From Corinectria fuckeliana (taxonomy: Eukaryota > Ascomycota > Sordariomycetes > Hypocreales > Nectriaceae): a stretch of 64,000 bases of DNA. Position numbers and translations under genes: made by a program. The notes beneath the pieces were generated by a model. It did no database searches and was not told where the DNA came from. It saw only the letters and a list, made by a program, of their open reading frames with translations. Every line of letters starts with the position of its first letter. Position 1 is the first letter of the stretch. The DNA lies in contig WPDH01000261.1 in NCBI GenBank assembly GCA_019137255.1, forward strand, positions 232,702-296,701. Reading direction: 5' to 3'. Positions 9,226 through 19,272 of this stretch are shown here, piece by piece.

Positions 9226-10611
9226 TCACCCCTCTAGCACCTCTACCCAGTTCTTCTCCGCCTTCTTTCTCCGCCACCGCTCCCCAGCCGCCGCCCTCAC
9301 CACCCTCTCCTCCTCGCCGACCTCCGCCGCTTGGCCGGCCATCTCCCGGATCTGGTGATTGATCCCCAGTACCAGCATCTTCTGCCATCCGCTGTGAATC
9401 TTGCACCTCTTCCGCTCGCACATGCCTCGCACTTCGTCGGCCTCGCCGGCTGGGTCTCCTAGTTTTGATGACTTGAAGATGACCTCAGCCTCGGCAGACT
9501 TGGCAAACGCCGCGAATGCGTCGCGCGCACTGATGGTGTCGAGCCGCTGGTCGTAGCCGCATATGTCTTCTCCGAAGAACCCGGCTGTGATGGCGGCGCG
9601 TCGGCGCTCCTGGGCGAGCTCGATAAGGGTAATCATCTTATGACACAGAAGTGTTTCCTCGGCCAGATGGAAACGTGCCATTGCCGCATTTTCGAGAAAA
9701 CCCTTTTCCTCTTCAGATATGAAATTTGACAGTTGATCATCGTCAGCTGTGATGGAGTCAGCGAGGCCGCACCAGGAGGTCCAATTTGGGCAGCAAGACT
9801 TACTTGTTACAGCTGCATCTGTCCCCTTGAAAGCATCATCGGAAAATGGCGTTTTCACCAGCCTCCACGTCCCCGTCTCATCAGGTCCTGAAAGCCCGCT
9901 CCCCAAGAGTGCCATGAATTCCTCCTGAATCAGCTGGTCATTGAATCCACCCTTGCCTCTCGTCTTCGGCAGCCGCGCCACCATTCGTTCCCACCAGGTC
10001 TGCGCGTGTTCGTTTGAGCAGAACACGCTCTGGTTCGCCTGCGTTAAGCGGGCTGCCCTACGGCAGCCGCTCAACGCGCACGATTTTTTGTACAGCGTTG
10101 TGAGGTTTCCGCTCGTGCAGTTGGGGCAGATGAACTTCTCGATGAGTGACTCGCCAATGTCCTTATTGAGATGTATACACTCTCCATGAAACCAGTCTTC
10201 GCAGTTCTCGCAGAAAATCATCCACCTGTGGTCATCTGGGCCGCGACAGAGGCAATAGGGGCCGTTGTCTTCCTCGGCGTCTTCGTCTGAGCTCTCTTGG
10301 GGAGTGCCACCTGAATGCGAGAGCCTCGGCTTCTTGGATGGCATGGGACCACCGTTCCTTGGGCGCTTGGGCGCCTTCCTTACAGTCGCCGCGGTTCCCT
10401 TCTTCTTCGGGCCTGTATGCTGGTGGATGGCCATGTTGGAGGAGTCTGTGGATTGTGTTGGTGGATGAGACGGATGTTGTGAAGTCGGGTTGGGGATGTC
10501 AGAGGTTGGTTGGGGAGTGAAGTCGGTGCTTGTGTCTCTTTTGAACTCCTCCCCAGCGAGTTCAAAGCGAGGTTGGTCACCTGCTGCCGTTGTGGAAGCT
10601 GTTTGCTCCAT
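9226..10611 (-). CDS. SPP1: Spp1/CFP1-type PHD finger subunit of the Set1/COMPASS H3K4 methyltransferase
   Basis: Nuclear chromatin reader, expected to bind H3K4me3 and guide Set1. Coding runs from 10611 to 9226 with one 57-nt intron (9803-9747; donor GTAAGT, branch GCTGAC, acceptor CACAG), giving 442 residues. The intron is an exact multiple of three without a stop, so retention keeps the frame. A PHD finger lies at about 118-166 (YCLCRGPDDHRWMIFCENCE, then WFHGECIHLNKDI and FICPNC). A second zinc motif follows at about 178-202 (CALSGC, then VFCSNEHAQTWW), typical of the Spp1 family. The C-terminal half is helical and Arg/Lys/Glu-rich. The N-terminal 110 residues are low-complexity and basic. 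An in-frame ATG at 10677 is possible, but the one at 10611 is preferred. Divergent from SCO1. Confidence 0.88.
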   Translation of the reverse strand: MEQTASTTAAGDQPRFELAGEEFKRDTSTDFTPQPTSDIPNPTSQHPSHPPTQSTDSSNMAIHQHTGPKKKGTAATVRKAPKRPRNGGPMPSKKPRLSHSGGTPQESSDEDAEEDNGPYCLCRGPDDHRWMIFCENCEDWFHGECIHLNKDIGESLIEKFICPNCTSGNLTTLYKKSCALSGCRRAARLTQANQSVFCSNEHAQTWWERMVARLPKTRGKGGFNDQLIQEEFMALLGSGLSGPDETGTWRLVKTPFSDDAFKGTDAAVTSKSCCPNWTSWCGLADSITADDDQLSNFISEEEKGFLENAAMARFHLAEETLLCHKMITLIELAQERRRAAITAGFFGEDICGYDQRLDTISARDAFAAFAKSAEAEVIFKSSKLGDPAGEADEVRGMCERKRCKIHSGWQKMLVLGINHQIREMAGQAAEVGEEERVVRAAAGERWRRKKAEKNWVEVLEG

Positions 10612-11036
10612 TGTTGTGAATCCAACAAAGATTGCTAGGTAGTTTGTGCTCTTCAATGCTGAGCCTTTCTCAATCAATGCACAGCAGAATGCCCGTCACT
10701 TGACGCCAAACAGTTCCCAGCATATGTATATATAGATTCTGTTTCAATGAAAATTAGAAAAGAACATTAGAAGAACAGTCGTCGTGATCACGTATGATGG
10801 CAGGTTCCTTTTCAGGGCGACGTGAAGTCGATACTTCGAACAAACGGGCAAGGGGGGGTGATATGACTAAGCCACCGTCGTGGCGGTGGCTTGCCTGCTG
10901 CCCGCTTTGCCTGCTTGCGCTCGGCAAAAATCCGGCGGGCAATTTTGGAGCTCGTGATGATCGAAAGATGTAAGTTTGGGACATGCGACTTCGTCTTTCC
11001 AAGCAAACCAGCCGATTTTGCTGGAAATCACCCGCC
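10612..11036. promoter_or_regulatory. Shared divergent promoter, SPP1 / SCO1
   Basis: These 425 bases lie between two start codons pointing outward. An AT-rich segment with TATGTATATATAGATTC at about 10722-10738 could be a TATA element for the leftward gene. No other element was recognised. Confidence 0.55.
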
Positions 11037-12045
11037 ATGTCCAAGTCAATCGTGGCCTCGAAGGCCCTCCGGGGCATGTTTGCTCAGCTTCCCGCGCGCC
11101 AATGCCAGCGTTGCTTCTCCAGCAGCGGGCTCCAGCCGAAGCAGCTTCGGCCGACACTCCCGCGTATGCCCATCCAGTCTCGACAACCTATTACCCAGCG
11201 ACGAACCAAGATGGATACGATCGAGAAGGCCAAGAGCCGATATGCCAATGGGGTATGATACAGAGCGGTTTGAGTGTAGTTGCGACAGAGTTGCGACAAC
11301 GGTGCGGAACCTCGAGGCTGACAAATGCGCTACAGCCCTTCTCGTGGAAGGCCGGCTTCCTGTTCGTGGCTACCTGCGGCCTTTTGGTGTGGTACTTTGA
11401 GTACGAAAAGGGTCGCATGCATCGCAAGAGGATAGCGGAGGCGGCCAAGGGTGTTGGCCGGCCCAAGGTGGGCGGCTCGTTTGAGCTGACTGACCAGAAC
11501 GGGCAGCCCTTTTCCAGCGAGAGGATGAAGGGCAAATACTCTCTTGTAAGTGTAACCCAAGATGCCGTTTTGAGTCCTGGTGCAAATCTCATTGAGCAAC
11601 TTGACTAACGTCGGCGTTCCAGGTCTACTTCGGCTTCACTCGTTGCCCCGACATCTGCCCCGAGGAGCTCGACAAGATGGCGCGCATGTTGGACGTCGTC
11701 GAAGCCAAGGCCCCGGACGCCCTGCTTCCCCTCTTCATCACCTGTGACCCCGCGCGAGACGACCCCAAGGCTCTCAAGGAGTACCTCGCCGAATTCCACC
11801 CCAAATTCGTCGGCCTCACGGGCACCTACGACCAGATCAAGGCCCTCTGCAAGAAGTACCGTGTCTACTTTAGCACGCCCCAGAACGTTAGCCCTGGACA
11901 GGATTACTTGGTGGACCACAGCATCTACTTTTACCTGATGGACCCGGAAGGCGACTTTGTGGAAGCTCTGGGTCGGCAGCATTCGCCGGATCAGGCGGCG
12001 AAGATCATCCTGGATCACATGAAGGACTGGAGCAAGAGCAGCTGA
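11037..12045 (+). CDS. SCO1: Sco1, copper chaperone for cytochrome c oxidase
   Basis: Inner-membrane thioredoxin-fold protein that delivers copper to the CuA site of Cox2. Three exons (11037-11252, 11336-11545, 11623-12045) give 282 residues. The donors are GTATGA and GTAAGT; the acceptors are CTACAG and TTCCAG. The N-terminus is a basic, Ser/Gln-rich mitochondrial presequence. One membrane segment follows at about 76-95 (WKAGFLFVATCGLLVWYFEY). The copper-binding CPDIC (Cys150 and Cys154) and the distal His241 (in DYLVDHSIYFYL) are intact. GKYSL and VYFGFTRCPDIC are joined exactly across the second intron. Size and order match the family. It shares a promoter region with SPP1. Confidence 0.93.
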
Positions 12046-12521
12046 AAGATTGGCAAGCATGGCTGAAGGTGGAGAGGGCTGTTACGATATGGGTTCTGTA
12101 AAAGTACTGTACCATATACCAAAACCGTCGATAGAAGATGCTACCTGGGTTGGAACCACTCAATTCACTGTATTTTTTTGACCGAGCACCTAAATTTTGA
12201 AGGAACTATGACACCTTTGCTGTGAATCTTCTGAAAGGTTTATTTGTGCTAATATTCGTTGTGTTGCGATGATGTTGCGTGCCGAAAGTTGACACAGCAC
12301 GTTTGTCAAAGCGCGTCGGATATTGGCGGGTCTTTGCCGATGTCATCGCTGTTATCGCCAATGACCAACGTCGCGGTGACCCATCTTGCCATAACTAACC
12401 CACGTTTCCCGTATAACTTCCCACCATACACGGCAGACTAATTATCTGAACGACCACGAGTCTTCGACGGGCAGCTCTGTACGGATTCGCTTTGCACTTG
12501 TCTTAGATTGGAAAAAGGAAA
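12046..12521. other. Intergenic region, SCO1 to HAD gene
   Basis: This 476-base region contains the SCO1 3' end and the promoter of the next gene. No feature was recognised. Confidence 0.5.
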
Positions 12522-14191
12522 ATGCGACGCTCCAGCGTCCTCGGCCAGTGCCGATTCGCTGCGCGTCGCTGGTCGGTACAGTCTCGCCTTGGAGCCCCCG
12601 TTGCTCGCATCGCCGCAACCTCCAACGCCGTGTGCTATGGCGCGAGGGCGTTTCATGGCTCTGCAGCTGTGGGCTCGAAGCCGAAGGGCTCGTTGGGCGT
12701 GGACCCCAAGACTTTCCAGGAGCCGAGTGATGCGTCACGCAAGCTGTTTTCCGAGTTTGCCTTTGCGTTTGAGTGTGTTTGCCCTCGCCCTCCTCTCGCG
12801 GCCCGTCTCCCCTAAGCTCTCTATTGAAAGAAAACTTGAGATTGGCGCCCTGTTATTTCTCGGTCGTTTCTGACATTACTCCAGTATCGATGGCGTTCTG
12901 TACCAGGGCCGGAACCGCGTGGAGGGAGCTGACAAGGTCATCAAGATGATTAGGAACAATGGAATACGATATGTCTTCCTGACTAATGGAGGCGGTGTGT
13001 CGGAGGACAAAAAGGCCGATACGCTGCGAGAGCGGCTTCAGCTCAGTGAGCATGACGACGTGATACGGGGGCGGATGATTCTGTCACACACTCCTATGAG
13101 CGCATGGGACGCCGCGCTCAAAAACAAAGGCACGGTGCTCATTACAGGCTCTCACCCCGAGCAAGCCCGCCAAATAGCCCTTCAGTTGGTTGCCTGATTT
13201 TCATCTTACCCGTTGACATCTTCGACTAACACTCGGTAGTTACGGGTTCAAGCGTGTCGTTACCCCCGGCGACATCTTGGCAGCATGCAGAGACGTTTAC
13301 CCGTTTGAACTCATCAAGGATGGACTTCACGGGAACCACGTCCCGCTGCCTGACGGGAAGAGAATTGTCAACTTCAACGACCCATACGCCGCCGACATCC
13401 CTCAGGATGCCTTGAAAATCGACCAGATTTTCATCTGGAACGACCCCCGTGACTGGGCAGTGGACACTCAGATCATCCACGACCTTCTTATCTCACACCA
13501 GGGCTACTACGGCACGTTGTCAGGGATGAACGGCGACACATCGCTACCTAACAATGGATGGCAACAAGATGGCCAGCCTGGACTATGGATCTCCAACATG
13601 GATCTCCTGTGGAAGACCAACTACCCCCTCAACCGGTTCGGCACGGGGGCTTTCATGGAGGCGCTAAAGGGCCTATGGTCGACGACAACGGACGGCATGG
13701 AGCTTCAATTCGATGCCCTGGGAAAGCCCTCCAACCACACCTACAAGTACGCACACGACCGACTGCTCCAGTACTATCACGACATGGCCTGCAACCGCAG
13801 CCAGGCAGACGAGGCGCACGACCCGACCAAGTGCCACCCCTTGCGACGAGTGTACATGATCGGCGACAACCCGGAGAGCGACATCCGCGGCGCAAACGAC
13901 TTCAACGCCGCCGACGGCACGGAGTGGGTTCCCATACTGGTTCGCACGGGCGTTTGGCGGCAGACGGCGACGGAGCGGGAGCCTCGCCACAAGCCGGCCG
14001 TGATTGTCGACGACGTCGTGGACGCGGTGGTGTGGGCGCTCAACAACGAGGGCATGAAGGCATCCCGGGAATGGCTCCTGTCGGCCTTGTCCCACACGAA
14101 GGGCTATATCAAGCTGCCGGAGCTGGAGGGCCAGCATGCGCCGCGCGGCGATGGATCGAGCAAGATGGAGACGGCCGAGGTGAGGCTCTGA
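12522..14191 (+). CDS. Mitochondrial HAD-superfamily hydrolase, CECR5/HDHD5 type
   Basis: HAD phosphatase-like protein of the class IIA, CECR5-type group (the yeast relative is the uncharacterised YKR070W). Three exons (12522-12772, 12885-13184, 13240-14191) give 500 residues. Splicing rebuilds the nucleophile loop FAFDIDGVLYQG exactly across intron 1; the DxD pair would be missing without it. Motif II is FLTNGGG. The acidic motif GDNPESDIRGAN lies near the C-terminus. The first 60 residues are rich in Arg/Ser/Ala with no acids until about residue 60, and include ARAFHGSAAV, a good mitochondrial presequence. Intron 2 uses a less usual GTTGGT donor and a CGGTAG acceptor with a CTAAC branch. 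The physiological substrate of this family is unknown. Catalytic residues are intact, so activity is likely. Confidence 0.87.
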
Positions 14192-15021
14192 GGCCTACCG
14201 AAGGTATCTCTTGGAGTGGGGGCGACCTGCAATTGTACTATGACACTGCGTGCGAATATCTCGGCGTAAGATTCAGGGGCGCGAGCGGGCAATGAGTGGG
14301 CTTCTCTTCTTCTGCGGCATCTCGACCCGCAAACAGCTCCGTCTTCCGGGTGGTCTTGGTGCCCGAAGCGGGTCAACGGGGCGAAGAATACGTCAAATCA
14401 TCAGGTACGGGACGGGCTGAGCGTGAACGAATACGTAGGATGAAGAGAGAAACCCCCCTATCAATTCAGTCCATGTTCCCTGTCGTTGAAGAGCCGCTGC
14501 CGTGTGAGCCGTGATGATGGTGGGCAGACTGCTCCGTGTACGTATGGGCATAGTGTGAGGAGTGCCGCCTAATGTAAGTCTGTCGGTCAAGTGGTGACAA
14601 CTTGCAGGTCGGTGACTGGTCAACTGGCTTATGCGCGTTTGTGCATTAAAAAACGGTCCGCTAGACGGTGGCTTATCGCATAGTGTGAGGAGTGCCGCCT
14701 AATGTAAGTCTGTCGGTCAAGTGGTGACAACTTGCAGGTCGGTGACTGGTCAACTGGCTTATGCGCGTTTGTGCATTAAAAAACGGTCCGCTAGACGGTG
14801 GCTTATCGCCGAGGGCGTTTTTAACTGACCAGCTCCGTCGACGACTGTGACGTAGGCTAGATAATATGATAAGCCGTTTGAGCATCTCCACACATGATTG
14901 CTAGAGTGATATCTTACTGGAAAGACATGATAAGTCCCTGGTTGCTGAACTTGCCATTCCATCCGGTAGTAAAAGTTCAAAAATCATGCTAATCACATTG
15001 CTAATACACCGTCAAATATTA
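14192..15021. other. Convergent intergenic region with 130-bp tandem duplication
   Basis: The HAD gene and the bZIP gene converge on this region. Apart from the repeat listed separately, it holds no recognisable gene; frames seen there are the repeat read twice. Confidence 0.55.
14550..14809. repeat. Perfect tandem duplication, 2 x 130 bp
   Basis: A 130-base unit (14550-14679) is repeated head to tail at 14680-14809 with no difference visible. Each unit begins ATAGTGTGAGGAGTGCC and ends GGTGGCTTATCGC. No ORF, tRNA or transposon end was recognised in the unit. The lack of divergence means a recent event or an assembly duplication. Confidence 0.95.
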
Positions 15022-15931
15022 TCACATCCTAAAAGTGAGCTTCTTTTCGCCTCTCTTTTCACGCCAGTAATTAGTCGACTCGATGATCTCAGGACAACCT
15101 CGGATCAACCAACCCCACTTCCGCAGAAACGCGACGCTCGCCTCCCAGCCCAGAACATCCCACGATTGCCCCCACACAAGGAGGGAGGGTCTTTCCTCTT
15201 CGACTTCGTTCTCAACATGAAGCAGGTCAAAGCATAGCTCGTCTTCATCGTAGACCCCGGCAGCAATACCGTTCAGCATATTGTCCCGCATCTGGGGGAA
15301 GGGAAAAAGGTCAAACCAGGGATGATGCTTCACCGCCAGCTGCACGGCCGTCGGGCGAAGGTTTTCAGAGCATGATGGCGGCGGTGTGAGGTGGCCGGGC
15401 AGGCGAGGACCTAGCTGATTGTAGGGCGATACGGAATCATCGTGGCATAGGCCTACCACCGGGAAGCCCATGGCAATGGCGTTCTGTGACAGGGCGTTGA
15501 GGACGTTTAGTCTGATCAGCGAGGGTAGGTAGGTTGGCCGAAGGGTGTTGAGACTATATTCCACATAGAACTTGCTCATGAACGCAATCAGCTTTGCGCG
15601 CTGTTCAGGACTGGGCATGAGAAGGTAGCCGTTGCCGCTGGCCTGCAGCTGAGGCCACGACTCCAGCCTTTTGGCATCTACACCTATTGCGGACGCGAGA
15701 AAACGCTCTCGTTGAAGCTTCTTCTTCCGTCCTAGACCGGCATAAGCTGAGGATGCTGGCAATTCTCTGCAGTGACAAGCACGTAGACCTACGCTGTGTT
15801 CTCTGGTTGAGGCGGTTCTGCCGCGTTCTCCTCTCTTCCGCGCTCCCCTTTCCAGTCCAATCATCATCGGGATCGCGCATCTCTGCGAGCTGGGGCATCA
15901 CGCCCAGCCTCAGGGGATTGTGCGCATCCAT
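15022..15931 (-). CDS. bZIP-type transcription factor with DUF3425 domain
   Basis: Putative nuclear regulator. Two exons, 15931-15793 and 15731-15022, are separated by a 61-nt intron (donor GTAGGT, acceptor GTCTAG), giving 282 residues. Splicing joins a basic region RRTRQNRLNQRTQRRKKKLQ at about residues 34-53. The intron falls inside this DNA-binding stretch, as is common in this fungal family. The opening DDDWTG and the basic region are typical of bZIP-DUF3425 proteins, in which the leucine zipper is short or missing. The remainder (about 90-282) is the DUF3425 part, with FVEYSLNTLRPTYLPSLIRL-like text (here starting FYVEYSL), HHPWFDLFPFPQMRDNML and WGQSWDVLGWEASVAFLRKW. Target genes are unknown. 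It is divergent from the alcohol dehydrogenase, so control of that gene is possible but unproven. Confidence 0.85.
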
Positions 15932-16756
15932 CGGCTCGGCCAGATTGCCACGGGAACTAGCTGGAATGGGGGATAGGTCGTCCGTAGCGGTTGCTCTAGG
16001 TGTTTACTACGTAACGTTGGGTGTTTAGGTGGTCCGAGACTCCGACGTGTCGATTCATGCCCCCCACCCTTATATGCACCTAGATGACGGGAGGTCCGCA
16101 ATTCCGCGCTCCTGCTGGTTCTGGCGGTATTAAGGGAGGGGACAAAAGTTCGACCGGTGCAGCCGGACCAGTTTCATGCCGCTCGTTCGGGCCGGGACAA
16201 TTAAGGGTCGGCTGGCGGATGTGCGGATGTAGGCTGCGCACGGCGTTTTCTCCAGCATTATGACGTTGGGTATTCCTCCTTTTTGGGTTCCCGCTAATGC
16301 AACCTGCTGATGCGCCATCGGGGATAGGTGGAGTATAGAAGCCAAGTGAATCTCGGATTTTCTTCTTGACCCTCGGGCACTAGCTGACCACGGCTAGAAC
16401 AGCCATCGTGGAATCAACGTTTCATGGGAGGGTGGGATGACGACGACGATTAATGGGCGTATCCCCGGCGATAGCAGATATCGATGATGCAGCATGGTAA
16501 GCATTCGTCGAAACGAAGCTGATGGTTTAAATCCGGGTGTCTAAGTGCGAGTGCAGAGATTGCTGCTAGCCTCTAGCGTCCTAAGTCCGATTGCTTAAAA
16601 GCGACCTGCCAAACAGGGATTATATAACTCAGGAATATATATAGAGCCCAGACTGTATCTTTATTTCCGCATCCCATCCACACATAACACAGAGCATCAT
16701 CCTCTCTACTCAAACAGTTTCTCAATTTCCTCCGGCCAACTAAATAATCATCAACC
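15932..16756. promoter_or_regulatory. Shared divergent promoter, bZIP / alcohol dehydrogenase
   Basis: These 825 bases hold both promoters. TATATAA at 16621-16627 and TATATATAG at 16636-16644 sit 113-136 bases before the dehydrogenase ATG and are good TATA candidates. On the bZIP side, CCCTTATATGCACC near 16067-16080 is a weaker one. The segment just before the dehydrogenase ATG is C/T- and A-rich, as fungal leaders often are. Confidence 0.65.
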
Positions 16757-17980
16757 ATGACTACCGATTACAAGTTCGAGGGCTGGCTAGGCCGTACCCC
16801 TGAGTCCGCCCAGGGCAAGATGGAATGGGGCTCGTTCGAGCCCAAGGAGTGGAAAGAGGAAGACGTCGACATCCAAATCACCCACTGCGGAATTTGCGGT
16901 TCAGATATTCACACCCTCCGTTCCGGCTGGGGCGAGACCCCTTATCGTGAGTTTGGTCTCTTGCCACCTTGACTCCAGACATGGCCGCTGACCTTATTGA
17001 TCCTAGCCTGCTGTGTTGGCCACGAAATCGTGGGCAAGGCCGTCCGCGTTGGAAAGAATGTGAACCACATCAAAGTCGGAGACCGTGTTGGAGTCGGTGC
17101 CCAGGCGCGAAGCTGTCTCGAGGCCGACTGCCCTGAGTGTTCCCAGGGCCTGGAGAACCACTGCTCGAGGGGTGCCGTCATCACCTACGGATCTGTCTAT
17201 CCCGGCAACGAGGGCAAATCCTACGGTGGCTACGCCGACTATAACCGAACCAACGGCAGCTTCGTTTTCAAGATACCCGAAGGCTTGTCGTCCGAGGTCG
17301 CCGCGCCTATGCTCTGTGGTGGCGTCACGATGTACTCGCCTTTGAAGAACAACGGCTGTGGGCCGGGAAAGACGGTCGGTATTGTTGGAGTAGGAGGCCT
17401 TGGGCACTTTGGCATCTTGTTCGCAAAGGCTCTTGGCGCGGATAAGGTTGTCGGCATTTCCCGAAGGGCTTCAAAGAAGGATGACGTGCTCGCCCTCGGA
17501 GCTGATTCCTATATCGCGACCGCCGACGATAAGGATTGGGATAAGACGCACGCTCGATCAATCGACTTGATCATCTGCACCGTTTCCAACGAGGACATGC
17601 CGCTTGCGCAGTACCTCGGCCTGCTCAAGGCGAAGGGCACCTTCATTCAAGTTGGGTAAGTCAGCCATTCCATAGCTTTCACTCGAAAGCTGCCTCTTCA
17701 TCTGCTCATCCAGAGAACTAACCGAGTGAACAGCGTCCCTGATGGCGGTAACCTTCCCCCAATCAGCGCGTTCAGTCTTCTCCTCACTGGTATCACGGTG
17801 GGTGGCAGCAACATCGGACCGCCTGCCGATATCAGAGACATGCTTAAGCTTGCCGTGGAGAAGAATGTCCAGCCTTGGATCGAGAAGCGGCCGCTCAGCG
17901 ATGCCAACAAGGCTATTGTCGATATGGAAGAGGGCAAGGCTCGATACAGATATGTTTTGGTCAACGAGAAGCATGCGTAA
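16757..17980 (+). CDS. Zinc-dependent (cinnamyl-type) alcohol dehydrogenase, NADP(H)-type
   Basis: Medium-chain dehydrogenase/reductase of the cinnamyl alcohol dehydrogenase (yeast Adh6/Adh7-like) group, cytosolic, likely reducing aldehydes with NADPH. Three exons (16757-16946, 17007-17655, 17734-17980) give 361 residues. Catalytic zinc ligands are seen as Cys44 and the CGICGSD context, His69-Glu70 (CVGHE) and Cys167 (MLCGG). The structural zinc cysteines are 100, 105, 108 and 116. The cofactor loop is GVGGLG at 191-196, followed by SRRASKK, whose Ser-Arg-Arg favours NADP. Donors are GTGAGT and GTAAGT; the second acceptor follows a CTAAC branch. A strong TATA box suggests inducible expression. 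It is divergent from the bZIP-DUF3425 gene. The exact substrate cannot be read from sequence. Confidence 0.9.
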
Positions 17981-19272
17981 GCATAGCAAGCGTTGTGGAA
18001 TATGGGAGCATGTAGAACATGATAGACCAGGTAGCGAACATAAAGGTTGCAGTTTAAAACGTCAGGCCGTGGAATATTCGAAACGGTTGCTGAATGTGTA
18101 GTTACTTATGCATGCATAGCATAAATATGCCTCTTGGAAAAAGCAGCTGTTCAGGCTTTACTCCGTAAAGGCCTAGAACTTCAGGGACCCAGTCCCCCCT
18201 GTGCAGCGCATATGACGAACTACCGGAATGGCGACCGAGGACGTCACGAAGAGGACTAGCGCCACTAGCCACTTGAGATTGCGTCAAGCTTGCCCTACTT
18301 TAGAGGTGGCGCAAGCGAGACCCTTCTTGGACCCTGTAACAGGAATCTCTGAAAGGGTCTCCATGGGAGTGGTAGCGAGTGGTGGGGAGAGTTGCTTGCT
18401 TCTCAACCCCATCAACCCTAAGGAGACCAGCCAACTGCGGCGTAAGTTAGGTCTCCTCAACACCAGTAGTTTGCGTCAGCTTCTCGCCTTTTCTGGCCCG
18501 GGGCCTTGTTTTCGTCCCAGGAGAGCGGGAACCGGGACCATGGAGTGGCGCATCCGGTCGGTGTCGACAACGGGAACGGTGACACCCCCTAGTCCCATTC
18601 TCTTCTCTGGCTGTCCACCATCCCGGGACGCTCAGCTGTTGAAGCTGCTCCTTTCCGCGAGATAGCTGGGATCATGTGTTTCAACTCGTTCCGTTTGTAC
18701 TGATAACTACCTGCTGTTGAGAAGACCATTTTTGTGTGCGAGTGTGTGAGTGTGCGTCTTCCCTTTCTTCCAGGCGCCTGTTTATGTAGTCTATTATCTC
18801 TCCTCCTTCCTTCTTTGGACTTTCCATCTTAGCCTGCTTCGTCTTCGAATTAATCTCGTGTCCTTTATCCAAAGCCGAGTAGCCGTGTCTTATCTTATCG
18901 TAATCTACCTGGGCACAGCAACCAACGAATCGAGCAGCCCAGCCCTCCAAAAACCCCACCCCCGGCTTTCTGATAAGCGCACTCCCGCGCCTCATAGCGG
19001 CCCCTGCCTTCCCTGCTTTCCACGCTTGATTGGCACCTTCCGCCGCACCTGCCACCTGGTTACTGTACTTGGTACTGTACGAATATTACCCTACCAGGCT
19101 ACCAGCTACCAACTTCTCCTGCATCTGCATCTGCATGTGCCAGGCCAAGGAACTTGCACCTCGACTTCTCAATCTGTCTCGACTCACTCACCCTTCTCTC
19201 TGCCCTTCACCGCGTTCATTTCCTCTCTCTCCTCAGAGCAACTCCTGTCTTCCAGGAGCCCGCTCATCCATC
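17981..19272. other. Intergenic region and CT-rich leader of choline kinase
   Basis: The first part holds the dehydrogenase 3' end. From about 18750 to 19270 the plus strand is pyrimidine-rich, which suits a long 5' leader for the kinase gene. An ATG frame at 18228-18665 (145 codons) has no motif and is not called. Confidence 0.5.

Noticed and set aside
18228..18665. 145-codon ATG frame upstream of choline kinase
   Set aside because: No motif and lies in the expected leader and intergenic region.
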